Assembly: GCA_022577435.1 (NCBI GenBank)
Contig: JAKOON010000017.1
Location: 863,501-927,500, forward strand
Origin: Embiotoca jacksoni
Taxonomy: Eukaryota; Chordata; Actinopteri; Embiotocidae
DNA: 64,000 nucleotides
Direction: 5' to 3'
The position numbers and the translations under genes were made by a program. Shown one piece after another: positions 37,366-50,500 of the stretch. The notes under the pieces are model-generated. The model was not told where the DNA came from. It saw only the letters and a list, made by a program, of their open reading frames with translations, and did no database searches. Numbering within the stretch: position 1 is the first letter of the stretch; each line of letters starts with the position of its first letter.

Positions 37366-39626
37366 ATTGGGGGAGTATTTCACTTCTACCTTTCTCACCC
37401 TCATGTGAGAAATCACACAGTATTTAATCACTTATCTCCTCTCCTCAACACCATCTGAATCACTTAGCTAACTTCTCTCCAGGCATATTTTGCTGTTGCT
37501 CTCACAGCAGATTGCACCGTATTTAATTCAGGCAGTCCTTGCTTCTTCATTTGCTTTTACTTCTACAGTATCTTAAACCATCTCTGACATGTACCTATCT
37601 TTCGTTCCTTTGATTTACTCTACTTGTTTAACATCTAGACTCAGCTCTCCGTCCCTGCCTGTACTGTGTTTATGGTATGGCTGTCGGCACTTTAGCCCCG
37701 TCACTAACACTGTGGCCCACTTCTGGATGTGGAAAACAGTGATAAGGACTTTGTTAAATATAGCTCCTAAACTCTGAGCCACTTGCTGTTGGGCTTCCTA
37801 CTAAATTCTTCTGAAGTGCCTACCTCTGAAGTGCGCACCTCAAACAGACAGAAACAATAATCACCACATCATATCGACACACCACAAGGACAGCTAGTTC
37901 CTGCACCCTTAGTCTGCCATGATGTTTTCACATTGAACACGGGAGTGGGAACATGCAGTTCCATAGTTACCATTATCTTGTCTTGCTTTGGATGCCACGG
38001 AGACGGGTCCCTTCTCTGTCGTTATGTTGTTGCTCAAACTGCTGGTGCCACTGGATGTTGGGTTTGTGTCAGAAGTGTTCTGTGCATAGTCTGCAACTGG
38101 AGCCACAAGAGCTGCGTCAGCACTTTCTGAATTGGGAGAAGCAGCAATGTAGTCCTCATCTGATGAGGTAAGGACAAAGTGGAATTTTATTTCAGTCTTC
38201 AGAGTCATTAACAACTTATTTGCTTGTTATTCCAAGCAAACATGGGGCAACGGGTACCGTACATGCTGCAAAACCAACTGAATATCTCAGTAAACACAGA
38301 CTGATGTTTATACAAACATAATTATTAAAACTGAAAAATGTGTACACATACATGACTGTGCAAACATTTTAGGCACTAAAAGTAAAGTGAGTAATGTGAA
38401 GAATTCTTTTTGGGAATAATTAACGCCATTATTATTATTCATATATTTTTTAATTAAAACAGCAGTAGCTCTCCTCGGTACATTTGCACACAGTATTTGA
38501 TGCTTGGCAGGTAGGTGGCTCAGCATTTTGGAGGACTCGCCATAGTTCTTGCTTGGATTTTTCTACCTCAAGATGTGTTTTGTCTTTATAATCCCACGCT
38601 GAGTCCATACCATCTGCTACAGGACTCCTTGTTCTTGTTGCTACAGTTCCATATGACTATGTGTTTTGGGTCAAACCAATCAGATGCCTCTTTGATGGTA
38701 TTGTTTAATGAATAAAAAAAAACAGACATCTGAAGTGTCTACAACGTTTGCACAGCGCTGTATATATTATTTGTTTTAGTAAGAATGATCTGTCTATGAA
38801 TGACTTTTTCCGGCCAAGTAACCCGGCGCTTTAAGAGAGTTGCGTGTACAACCACAGTCTTGTATCAATCAACCAAAGTGTGATGTTTCCTTTTAGGATG
38901 GACAAAAGGACTTTGGAGGCCTGATGTGTCAAGCTATCAGGTGTTTCACAAAACAGATGAATAAATGATGCATATATACCCTCCCCTTCTGATGTTGTAT
39001 TTTATTCATGAAGTTGTGTCAATTCAGATTTACCATGTGTCTTTGTTTGGGTCTGACCCCTAGTTTGGAAACCACTGAGTGTACCACACAACTTTAAGAG
39101 ATAAAATGGGTAAGGATCAACTTCTATTTGTACTTGGCACGGCTTCTACTGCAGCCCATTTGAGACGTGCTGGAAGTAATTTTTGGTCTTTGAAGTAATA
39201 TATTTTTAATGAAGACCTTCAGTCTCGCTTTAGTTTCTCTTCCTTCTCTGTCTTGATGTCTTTAGCACTATTGTTTCTACCTGCTTCCCTTTGATAAAGA
39301 CCAGGGCACTAATGTAATGTAAAGTCATTACCGTTCAGTAACACACTGCCCTGATGCCTTTCATTACTTCCATAATCACTCACACAGCTCATCAGCACAC
39401 ACTGAGAGAGAAAGCGAGGCCCAGAGCCCAGAGACACAGACAGACAGACACAGAGAGAGAGAGATAGAGAGACCTGTTTGAACTCGAAAGCATACCAAAA
39501 CAGATTCGCTCATAAATAGACAGAGGTGCTTGGCTGTATAATGCTGGCCTTGTTCCCTCACTTTAGCTCCATTAGAGCTGCTTGGGTCAAATGCTGGAGT
39601 AGTAGGCTATGTCTGTTTTTGTATAA

Positions 39627-39696
<70 letters not shown>

Positions 39697-41542
39697 GCGC
39701 AGAGTAGTTTCATAAAGAGGGTCACTGTTTCCACTATGGCATGCTCCTCTCTCCAGATATTACAGGGTCTCACTCATGATCTTTCAGGCCAGCGCAGCAT
39801 GTACCTGGGGAAATAGCTTCAGCTCACTTCTTGACCCTGCCAGTGAGACGAACAGCCAACCGATTCTCTGCGAGCAGATGTCTGCTGCTTCAGCACTCAG
39901 AGCTGGAAGTGCCTATCAGTGATACAGTCTGTCTGTAACCCATCTAACTGCTCCAGTAAAGTCGCACGAGCACTGTTTTCACAGCATGTGATTCTGCTGG
40001 GATCTGAGTCAATACCACAGATCATTTCAAAGCCATTTCCCTATTAAATGACACTGAAAAAGCTGAAGACTGAAACAGCTCTGTGCAGTACACAGGCAGC
40101 ATGTCCGAGGCTCTCATTTCTTCTTCCTATTACTGTACTCGACATGAGAGCTTGACATAACGGTATGTGGTTAGTTCATTATTTATCATGGCATTACATT
40201 TGCAGTGATGATACGTGGTCAGAAAAGAATGACACAGTATAGATAAACTAGGGAACTAGTTTATGACATAGGTAAGTATTATATCAGTTATTAGTATATT
40301 AGTATATTAGTATATTTCTTTACGTAGAGCTTTGTATTTTATTTTTATAGTTAGTTTATGTCAAGACTTTAGTTAGTTTTGGTGGGTTACTCTGAATGGG
40401 CAGTTATTTAAAACATATAATTAAATGAAGGAGGTCAGATGAGTCAGAAGTGGGACCAAAAAAAGGCCTTTTTTTTGTCATGCACTTTGTTCTTTGCGAA
40501 TAAAGCTCAGAGGGATTTTTATGGAGAATGTTAATAAACTCTCCTTCCTTCCTACAAAACACTGTACGACGTCTGGTAAAACCTGCTACCTCTGAGTCCC
40601 CTCATAAAGTCTGCATACTGTACTGCAGAGGAAAGCCAATTAGCATGAAGCCAGTAAAATGACAGTGTGCTGCTGCACACAATTAGAGGTGTCATTTATC
40701 ATAATGTACTTCCCTGCTCATTTACAGCCAATAAATGTTCTGCAGTGGAGCCGTGCTGTTTTCTATTCATTCCACTTTCAGCTAGAGGAGCTGATGGGAC
40801 AGATCAGCTCGATGAAATCTTTTCAAAATGTCAATAGTCTAATTTTATTTTTATGTGAGAGCTGCTGATGGAGAAAAAAAGAAAAGGTAGGAGGAGGGGA
40901 GAAAGCTAAGAACAGGCAGGAGAGGAAGCAGAAGGTGGGTTAGGAGTGAAATACAGGATGTGTGAGAGGTATGTAAATGTACTGCAAGGAAGAGGAAGAA
41001 AGTGGAGAGTAGAGGGAGGAAGTGAAGTTCAAGATTAAGTGTGCGGTTGTTTCAACAAAAAGCAGAGGGTTGAATGTAGAGAGGAAAATGAAATGAAGCG
41101 TATGAAGGGGAAACATGGGTTTCCTAGAGGTATCCACATCTGATATCAAGTAGGGTTGAAATAAAACACACAACACAAGTGTCCACACTCATCATGTCTA
41201 TTTATGGTGTAACAGGAGAAAAAAAAAAATCATTGGCTTCTCCCTGTAAACTCACATCAGTTCTATTAGTTCAGACATGACTGAAAAAAAAAAGTGTGCG
41301 CGCGCGCGCGTGTATGTGTGCGCGTCTGTGCGCACGTGCGCGCTCACAGAGATGGTGTTGAGTTATACAGCAAATATTGTTGAACTTTTGTAGCACAAAT
41401 TGACAGTGTATTAGCTACCGCAATCAAAGTGGCAAACAGACATGCAGTAAACACAAACAAACTGCTACCTACCATGTGTAGCGGACCCCAAGTTAATGAC
41501 CAGAAGCGCACAAAGGGAAATCCAGAGTTTAGTCTCCATCAT
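33395..41542 (-). CDS. Mucin-like type I single-pass membrane glycoprotein, unnamed
   Basis: Five exons: 41542-41473, 38159-37971, 36377-35826, 34696-34539, 33439-33395, all GT-AG, giving 337 aa. Residues 1-22 form a signal peptide (METKLWISLCALLVINLG). Residues 24-86 are acidic and Ser/Ala rich. Residues 87-270, one exon, are a Thr/Ser/Pro-rich mucin domain without cysteines and with sequons such as DNIS, NEST, ENHS, SNHS and QNKT. A transmembrane helix spans about 283-304, followed by KLRRR, and the short tail ends DDMMEDTPLSMYSY. Introns 1-3 are all phase 1, so the two extracellular exons are symmetric, typical of cell-surface proteins. It is the size and layout of endomucin, podocalyxin or PARM1-like sialomucins, but I recognise no specific family. 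It lies divergent to ipo13. The ATG at 41539 is an alternative start. Confidence 0.85.
36700..36915 (+). mobile_element. Degraded dispersed fish repeat in intron 2 of the mucin-like gene
   Basis: 'gcaattcccatcagcct', 'caaatgttagcctgctgaca' and 'aagatggtgaacatggtgaa' followed by 'catcagcattagcatt' match a very common fish dispersed repeat rich in GTTAGC/GCTAAC words. Class not known to me. Non-coding. Confidence 0.65.
37309..37364. repeat. (TG)n microsatellite
   Basis: About 28 TG units in intron 2 of the mucin-like gene. Confidence 0.95.
39629..39700. repeat. (TG)n-(GCGT)n-(GC)n compound repeat
   Basis: A TG array grades into GCGT units and then GCGCGC, within intron 1 of the mucin-like gene. 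Fully alternating purine-pyrimidine, so Z-DNA-prone. Confidence 0.9.
41294..41343. repeat. Alternating GC/GT tract near exon 1 of the mucin-like gene
   Basis: It contains a pure CG-alternating segment of about 14 bp and further TGTG/CGCG segments, 130-180 bp inside intron 1. A classic Z-DNA-forming composition. Confidence 0.85.
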
Positions 41543-41770
41543 CTCTGTTCTCTGACTACACAGTGAGAAAAGGACTCTTTAAAATGTCGTTTCCGCCCGT
41601 CTCGTTATGGCAGGACTTCTTCTCACAGTCCGTTTCCACAACGTTCACGGAGGAGTTTACAGATCCCAGGCTGCGGTATACAGTCCTACCCACTGAAGAC
41701 AGTAAGCAGCTTTGCCAGTGTATGTATGCGTGGCTGGAGGGACGGAAGGAGGAGTGTGTGCGTCCGGGCT

Positions 41771-41771
<1 letters not shown>

Positions 41772-41807
<36 letters not shown>

Positions 41808-41820
41808 CTCTCTCTCTCTT
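41772..41820. repeat. (CT)n microsatellite upstream of the mucin-like gene
   Basis: About 24 CT units with one GC interruption, about 230-280 bp upstream of the start codon. On the gene's sense strand this is a (GA)n tract, which can act as a GAGA-type promoter element. Confidence 0.9.
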
Positions 41821-41999
41821 CAGAAACAGTGCCACGTGTTCCCTGTTCAAAATAGTCCGTGGATCTGACTCCCTGTGCCATATGACGCGTATTCAGTGGG
41901 AAGACTGACACCATACCCACACAGAACAGAAGGGCGCAGGCCACGCAAATGTAGCATATTACAGTGCATCAACACAAGCCACAGAAACCCCCACAGCAT

Positions 42000-43429
42000 C
42001 TTTGAGAGTCACACAGCTGGGAAGAATGTTTACTTGACATTTTAAGCTCCACGAAGGTCACGTCAAAGGGTTACGCAAAAGAGGTCCTGTTATTTTGTTC
42101 ACCTTTTATTTTACGCAGAGCCTTATCCTTGTGTTTGTTCATTCACTTATTCACACTATAATACAACAGAAACGGATTGTAGTTATCCTCTTACATATCT
42201 ACTATATAATAGGCTATATTAGTAAAATTGTTTTGTTAAGGCGACAATTTCATCAATCAATAGGTACATTTTTACAATTCTTTAAGCCATTATGTTGTGT
42301 GTTTACGTAAAATATTTGTTTCCATGACGCTGTAAATCAGCAATAACAAAATAGCCTCGGCTAAATCCTGAACAACTCTGTCATGTTGGGAGTTTATTTG
42401 GTCAATTGAACACATCCTCTCAGGTAGGCTATGTGACTTGATCTTAAAGATGGAAGAATAATGTTATCCTCTGTTGTTGTTTTTTTTTTTGCATGACTGG
42501 CGCTTTCTTCAGGGCGTTTTCTGTCGTGTGATTACTTGCTTGGCCCACACGCAGGCGCTATTGTTCTTCAGCAGTTTCTTCGAACAGCCTCAAATTCATT
42601 TGGAAACGACATTTACAAGGTGATGGCTATGGAGTACAAATGTTACTCTGTTCCACTATGTTCCTGTTATGGAGGTGAAAAAAAAATAACATTAAAACAT
42701 CAACACAGCATGCTTGATGTTTGCATCATTTTCTTGCGTCGGCAGCTTTTCTAATATTTCACTGATGTTAAATTGTGATTTGACTGTTTTACTCTGTTTA
42801 CTATTTAGTGAAATTGAATGCCTGTGTATTTTTTTCTGTGCTGTAATCTTTTGATACTTTTTTCAGCCGTTTTTATTCTACCTGGTTATATGTTTTAACA
42901 TTTGATTGTGTGTTTGCACAAATTTTGTAAAGGCTACAGGCCCTATGTTTAAAAGTTTGCTCCATATGTCAAAAATAATTTAATAATTTTTTTTAAGGTA
43001 GACCAAATATATAATCATGTGTAATTATGTCATTATTTGAAAATATATTCTACTAGATTAATCTTTCCACATGCCCATGTTAATATTTATCGTCGGGTTG
43101 TTGTTTTTTTAGGAATGTTGGGGGAGCTTATGTAATATCTGACCAACAAACAATATTTCTTTACTTCAATTTGGAAAGGTAATCGATAGTTTTCCAGTGA
43201 CATGTGAGACGACGTAAATATGCTTCAAGTCATTACACCCTGACATTATTGGTAGGCTGTCTTCTTGAAGGGGGGATGACATTTGGTTGGATTTAAGAGG
43301 AAATGCCGCATTCAAATGTTGATCTGTATACGACACTTAAAAGCAAATAAACAAAACGAACCAACCTATGATGCAACTTTTAGCAGTTGACCAAAAATAA
43401 TTCACGGAGGTTAATCACATATAACCGAC
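42000..43429. other. Non-coding spacer between the divergent mucin-like gene and ipo13
   Basis: AT-rich sequence without recognisable exons or repeats. Confidence 0.6.
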
Positions 43430-43732
43430 TGAAGGTTCATAATAGTAAAACGCACGCTTTTCAACGATTTTAACCAGCTTTTTCCACATTACCCATCTGT
43501 AATAGCGTGTTATATTTAGGCAGCCCCCCCAAGTTACGTTGCGGTTCCAATATTTCCCACCGCACGTGAACGTATCAGAAAGCTCCTGGTGACGGCGCAG
43601 AGGCAGAAAAGCGGCAGCGAGCTGCCAGCATCGTCTCATACCGTCGCAGGACAGAAAGGTGTGGAAATATCGCTCCTCCTGACACCCTCGAGATAACACA
43701 CGGAGACGGAGTTGTTTTGATAACGCTGTCAC
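43415..43732 (-). other. Unexplained open frame in the ipo13 CpG-rich promoter
   Basis: A 105-codon frame on the strand opposite to ipo13, about 370 bp upstream of its start. The composition is Arg/Leu/Trp rich at the start and becomes low in similarity to anything I know. It may be part of a divergent non-coding transcript or a 5' exon of a minus-strand gene. I do not call it a gene. Confidence 0.25.
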
Positions 43733-44097
43733 AATTTGAAAACACTAGTATAGCTCTCTCTCTCTCTCTCGCGGTTGCGTCAAGTTAACATTGCTACGTT
43801 AGCCGGTTTGGCGTTAGCATAGTGGTGCTAGCTGTTGCTGTAGTGTTTTCTATCGCGGAGGTTAGCGACAGCTAGCCTGTCTTTTTTTTTTTTTTAAAGT
43901 GGGGCGAGCTAACGTTAGCTTTGCCGGTCAGCCTAACTCACAAACACGGCGGAGCTCGTTTAAATACCTACATACTTGCTGCTGTGGAAATAATCTGGGA
44001 ATTTGCGTGGTTTAGATAGCAGGGAGTGTGTCGGTGACTTTGCTTCTGAACGTGTCGCTCCTCTTTGATCGCTTGACAGCTCCGTGTCAGCAGAGAT
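43430..44097 (+). promoter_or_regulatory. CpG-rich promoter and 5' UTR region of ipo13
   Basis: CpG dinucleotides are frequent (for example around 43560-43720 and 43770-43990) compared with the CpG-poor flanks. A (CT)n run lies at 43753-43772. No TATA box is evident. The 5' UTR start cannot be fixed from sequence. Confidence 0.6.
43907..43920. promoter_or_regulatory. Perfect palindrome AGCTAACGTTAGCT
   Basis: A 14-bp perfect palindrome about 180 bp upstream of the ipo13 start, within a 130-bp stretch (43795-43925) holding at least five GTTAGC/GCTAGC words. I recall GCTAACGTTAGC-type words as frequent near fish promoters; the binding factor is unknown to me. Confidence 0.5.
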
Positions 44098-44501
44098 ATG
44101 GAGACGCCGGGGAGGACAGCAGCCACACCGGACGCCCTGGACTTCACAGTGGAAAACGTAGAGAAGGTGAGTTTTTTTGGGATCCTGTCAGCAGCCTGTC
44201 AGAAAGCTGCTGTAATTCAGGTGAGACAGGCGAGACGGTTTTATTTATTTATTTATTTATTTATTTGCCTTGTAGCCACATAATATATGACGTGAGTTAA
44301 CACTGTTTACAGCTCTGGTTTTGTCTGGAGAGGTTGTTCTTGCTGTGTTTAGGAGTTTTCGCTCGTCTAAGGTGCAGAATAACTAATCAGTTAAGAGCAA
44401 AATAACAGGTTGCTGCCCGTTACTTCCTCACAATCCCTGTTAGTCTCTGTACAGTGCTTGTCTAGGTCTTGTTTTTCTCTGTTAGATTGGATATATTTGG
44501 C

Positions 44502-44534
<33 letters not shown>

Positions 44535-47500
44535 GTGCTTTACGTGCGTGGCTGTGCTGTCTGCAAGGTTGCTATGATGAATCTCCCTGCTGGGTGGCCG
44601 CTGACTCCAGCATGAGGGGATGGGTGGGGGACAATGGAGAGGATGAGGAGGGAGTGAGAAAGGTGCTGCTGTGGAAGAGCAGAGTTGATGTAATGAGATT
44701 GATAGGGGGAGGTGAGGGGGGGAGGGAGGGAGCGGTCGTTGTCTGTGACAGTGCCAGTAAAGAAGGAGGAGGAGGGGGTGAAAGGAGGTTGGCGATGCGA
44801 CAGAAATGATTAGAGGCAGGTTTGAAGGAGAGAAGCACATTCCTGTAGGGGAAATGGTTTGGCCTGATGCTGGGGTTTCTGGTGTATCAAAAAGAGGAAG
44901 GAAAACAGTGTGCCCCGTCCTGTCTGCCTTGGGATAATCTCTGTTTTCATTTGCTCATGTTTCATTTCTACAGGTGGAGAGTGAGTTGTCCGAGAAAACT
45001 ATTGTTTTTATTTGGCACTGGTAAAGTAAAACTACAGCATTCCCTTTCAGTTTTGTAGTAGGATAAAACAATAGCACATATCGTTTGCATACCATAACTG
45101 TATAATTAATGCCATTGGCAGTGTCACAAACAGTAAACAATCTTTGAAGGTAAATTCCAGTTAAAGTAATGGATATCCTAATGTCATAGATTTGGAATTT
45201 AGGTGATTATTTTATTAGATGTTTAAGTATTTAAGTGTCCCGGCTATAATAGAAGTAAATCCTTGCTTGCCAAAATACCTCAATTATATTGATAACGCAT
45301 TATATTGTAATTGCGTGTGACACATTCAGCATTCAGTGATTCATTAAATAATCTGAAGCTAAATTTGGTGGTCAAACGTCAATGTAGTGATTATTCGATA
45401 ACTAATAGATGTTAAAAGTGTTTAGAAGCATCACCTGTGATAACACTGTTTGTACAGTTTAAAGTGTTTTTTTCCAACCCTGTGACAACCTGCATCGGCG
45501 TTCAGTCTGCTCTGTCGTATAGCAGTATCGGTGATCTCATTAACTGATACAACTTGGCAAACAGCATCTGAAGTACAATTTTCCATGAAGGCTACGAGCA
45601 CTTTTGTATTCATACATGCACTTGCATTTCAAAACTGATGAGTTTTTGTGCTTCTTAGGTGATACTTTACTTTCTACTTGAGGGATTTTTTTTATTATTT
45701 TTTATCTCTCTCCATATTATTATTCTTTCTAGATAATTTGACTTCACTGGTGAATCAGTGAGAGGCTGAGAGGGAGACGAGAGGTTTCTTTAAAAATCTG
45801 TGCGTTCTCCTAAAAGCATCCTATTAGCATTTGCGTCAGACCCCCACCTCAATGCCTGAGGTGTTGCTCTCACTTGTAATTTTTTGCCAAACAGTCAAAG
45901 AAGCAGATAACTATATTCTGTACATACCACCAGAAGACACCGCAAAGTGCTAATCAATAGAGAGGCAAATTGTGCAGTCCCATAAGATGATGAAAGCGAC
46001 GACAGTTGCTAAAAAAAAAAAAGTGAAATAAATACGATTAGGAGTGCAGAGTTGCCACTTTGGTCCAGTCGGGTGTTGGGGAGTGTGTGTTTATTGCCGA
46101 CACGGTGGTGGAGATGATGGTTCCTGGCCCAGTGTTTGTATGTGCCTGATAGAAAGCTCCTTGTTCAGTCTTGGGTCTGTGAAACAACGCACCACATTGT
46201 CAGTGTCTTTGTGTGCATAATGAAGGGGTTCGTATACTATGTTACATTTCCGTCCAACTATAATTAGCTTTAGAGTCACTATCTGCCAAGCAAGTCGATT
46301 TTAGAGGAAATTCACAGCTCTGCTCTGCGTTTGTAGGGTTCTAAATTTCTCCCCCCGACACAAACTACTGTACCAACAGAAAGAACCACATCACAGTCGT
46401 GGGTTAGTCCAGGGTAGCATCTTGTTCACTTTGATAGGGAAGACCTCTGTTACCATTACTAGCTGTAATCACCCCACTGCCCACAAAGGATGCTGTCCAC
46501 AGGAGGCTGTCATGGTCCGTTGAGTAGTGCTTAGTGCCCAGGCTCTCACCTTGTGACGCACCTCTACCTTTTGGAAACCATAAGTAGCATTGGGATAAAA
46601 CGTATGTGACACCAAGTGCTGTCTTATTAAGTACTTTTATGAAATTTAAAAGCGGAGGAGATGATTCAGCCCGCCAGCTAATGTGTTATGGAACATAGCA
46701 GGGCAGCAGAATCTGTCACCAAGAAATGATGCATGGTGCATTGAGGAGCTTTTTGGTAGACAGACAGAGGGGGAGGGTATTTCTGTCCACTTATTGATGA
46801 GAATATATATTTAGCCCGGTGGTATGCATTTCATGTAGGTACATGATACGCATACATGTCCTACTGTGAGTTGTTTTTTTTTCAGTTGTTAGCAGCCTTT
46901 GAAACGGTATCATTGGCTCAATTAATCAGTGGCTATATGTGATCAGTCTTCTGAATTATGCAGTGAAAAGAGGACATTCTTCATGCAACTGAGGTTTGCA
47001 TGTTGAGATACTGGATGCAAGGAATTATTTTTCCTTTCATGTGCTGAGATTTCATCACCATTGGCAACATGGTATTCCTGATTTGTGTCTTGGCTCGTGC
47101 TGTCAACAACCACCCGCGCACTCTCTCGCACAAACTATTGTTCTTTGTTCCCTCATTAATCATCGTTCCCCTGCACGTCTTTGATGCTCACAGTTAGAGT
47201 GCAGTGTCATGATGGGTCACTGGTGCGATGATGCCTTCTGCACCACAGCACCAGTACTGCCCTCCCACTGCTGCGATAGCATAGAGAGTGACAGTCTTGT
47301 GGACAGATGGCTTGAAAACACACTGAACCTATAGCCTTCATCTATACCGCGTGTGAACACTGCATGCAAAAATGTACGTAAGTTATGTGTGTTTCGGCTC
47401 ATGTACTTGTGCCTCGTAAGGATGTAGGTTAAGCGAAATATTTTTTTTAAATATCTCACGTCATCCCCTCGGACAGATTGATAAACTAATTAAAAAGGCA

Positions 47501-50500
47501 GACATCCGTGGATTTACCTGGGCGGGCCGCCCAAGTACAGAATATGTAATGCGGAACACTACGCACTGAGCTACATGGTTATTGTTATGGTTTCATAGTG
47601 AGTACACAAGTGGACACAGCTGCATCCTCAGAATATTTGAGAGCCGCTGGTGAATCTGTCTGACTGAGCCGAGGTTTTTTTTCACTTTCATCCTCCCGTT
47701 TCTTCTCCTGTTGGTAAAGGACTGTAGAGGATGCTAATGACCTTTGACGTTCTCTTCCAAGAGCACGCCATCCTCGGATGAAGCCAGGTGGTTCAGGCAG
47801 TTTGCTACCATCTGTAGATACAATTAGTTACCTCAGGTGTAAGTCAAATTTAAAGCTGCCGTTTCTAGGGATGTGCATGTTGTTTTGCTTGTTAGGTGAA
47901 CCAGTTAATGGACAATTACAGTTGGTCGAGATAACTGTAGAGATGTCTGCTGGGATTTAAAAGAAAGACACGCGATAGGTCTTTGTGAGAAGATTAAAGC
48001 AGCAAAAGGAACAGACTGTTTTGCGTCTTGTGCTTTGATAATAAAACCTTGGAAGGACAGACACGTTCAGCGTGTTTGGGATTGGATAAGGAGGTCTGCG
48101 ATCACACAGTGGACCGCAGTAATGATCCGCCGCTGCTTTGAACTTGGATCTCACAGCCTCGTTTACAGAAAGGGTAGAGTGGAGCTGACTAACAAAACCA
48201 TGCTAATGCTTTTTGAATGAAAGCGTGATAATGATCCTTTAGAAGACCCTGCCAAATCACAACAGCACATTCATATTTCATGAGTATTGTCATGCAGTTT
48301 TGTCTACAATAAAGCCGGGATTGGCAGTTCTGGAAAAGGCAGAAAAAAATGCCAGAATTTGCAAACGCAGTCCTCCTGCAGCTCTCGGCCCTAAGCTCCG
48401 CCCACCACACACGCATGGATATATGGACAAGCTTCAATTGAGAAGATCTCTGAAATACTTTCGCAAATATTGACTCGTGTTTTATTGCGTCCTGTGGTGT
48501 ACTGGCCGTCGGGAATACCAGGAGAAATCATTGCTGGCCATCACATCGGTGGTCCGGTGGACCATTCAAAAAAAGTATTTATCAGCCCTCTCTGTGTGCT
48601 TTTCATTCAGAGAGCATACTGTGAGTGGTCTGGTCCCAGCTGATAAGTCCAGGGAGCAATTTTTTTCCCAGTTCACCTAATTTCATTTATTCATTTGTCG
48701 GACTCTCTTGGCGATAAATCCATCTTTGTTTTGTTTTTTAGTTGCTTTGCAGTGTAGACAGTAATAGCCACTGCTAAAAAAAACAACAACACACATTTTC
48801 TCCAGGATTTTCTACCATTAATATCTGAAGGGGCATGCACCCTCATCTGAATTCATGGACGAGCCAATATGAACACTCTCGCTACCTCACCTTCAATCTG
48901 CACTGTTAAAGTAAACGCCTCAAAGCCTGTTTTCACTTGTGTAGTATTTCTCATTAAACTGTAGGTAGATGTTAGTTCAGTACAAAGACCTACCAGCTAA
49001 GAATAACTATGTATACGTGGCCCTTGACCTATAGTTCGCTTTCAAACATCGATATACAAATGCTACCTGATTCCCTGCGAACAATCAGCTCATTAACACC
49101 CAGCCAGCCGTTTCAAGTCTCAGAGAGAGTGGAGGCGGATCATTGCATCGGAGGATGATAGACGTGGAGAGAAAACCACCTGAGAGTCTGCTTCCAGTAT
49201 GCACTGAAGCTGTCTGGATGTCCTTCTTTACATCTGCAATTGCATCATCGTACTGCGTGACCCATCGTGCTCTCTTTACAGCATCGTTCATCCTCCCTTA
49301 TTAAACAGCATCAGGCTTTCTAAGGGAACGGGAATACGCAGATATTAGAAGAAGACTGAGATAAAGATTGAGAGCTGAGGGATGGGATGGGTTGAAACTG
49401 GATGGACAGTTTAGTCTGGAGGACGGTGGATGGAAAGATGAAATTAGAGGGAAGAAGGGGGAGAGAATGACTGGTGGTGGAGGAATTGATGTGAGCAGGC
49501 TTCAGGGGTAAAAGACAAGGATCAAGCTCACTGAATAGATTTATTTTTCCTATGCTGCTTGTGAAATACTTTGTGCTGGCAGCTAGCAGTTTTAGTTCAG
49601 TGAGCTTGTACATGTGAGTGTATTTGTATGTGAGACAGAGAGGGAGAATAAAAGCAGCATTTTCGCAGAGAAGTGCCGAAACCTTTCTTCTGGGATAGCC
49701 AGGATTAGAGGTGTCTGTTTAATTAACGCTTCTTTTTACTTTCCTTTATTTCCCTCTCTGCCACTCTTTCTTTATCTCCTTTCCCGTTGGCCGGCTCCTT
49801 CTTGTTCTCACTGCACTCAAGTACTCAAAGTACTCCGAGCTGTACTTCAGAGAGTGCCGTTTTCAGGTCATTGCTTTCTCGACTGCTCAGGCTTTGTAGG
49901 TAACCTGTTTACTATTTGTTTGTGTGTCTCCATGTGAGAAAAGATGTTTGGTTTTTTTCTCAAGGTAACCAATTCTTTCCAGCAAATAAGAGCTTAAAGG
50001 ACTGCGTTTGTCCTTTCTTAGCTGGACTGTTTCCTCTCCCACTTTTCTGATTGCATGGAGTGTAATTGCACAAGAACTCACAAGTTCACAATTTCTCACA
50101 AGAAATGTGTTGGAACCAAGTTGTTCAACTCCTTCATGGTTCAGCCATCCACAGATTGTATGGATTCTTGTGACTGTTCTCAGTGTTGTTCTTCCCTTTC
50201 TTCTTTATCCCTAGGCTCTCCACCAGTTGTACTATGATCCCAATATAGAAAACAAGAATCTGGCCCAGAAATGGCTAATGCAGGCTCAGGTCTCTCCTCA
50301 GGCCTGGCAGTTTTGCTGGGCCCTACTGAGCCCTGATAAGGTACAGGGTGCACTCACACTCAAATAGACGCACAAACGTACAAACACTGAGAAAACATTT
50401 TGTGACATTTGTATCTGTCTTGTCTTCTCTCGCAGGTGCCAGAAATCCAGTACTTTGGCGCTAGCGCACTCCACACCAAGATCTCTCGGTACTGGTCAGA

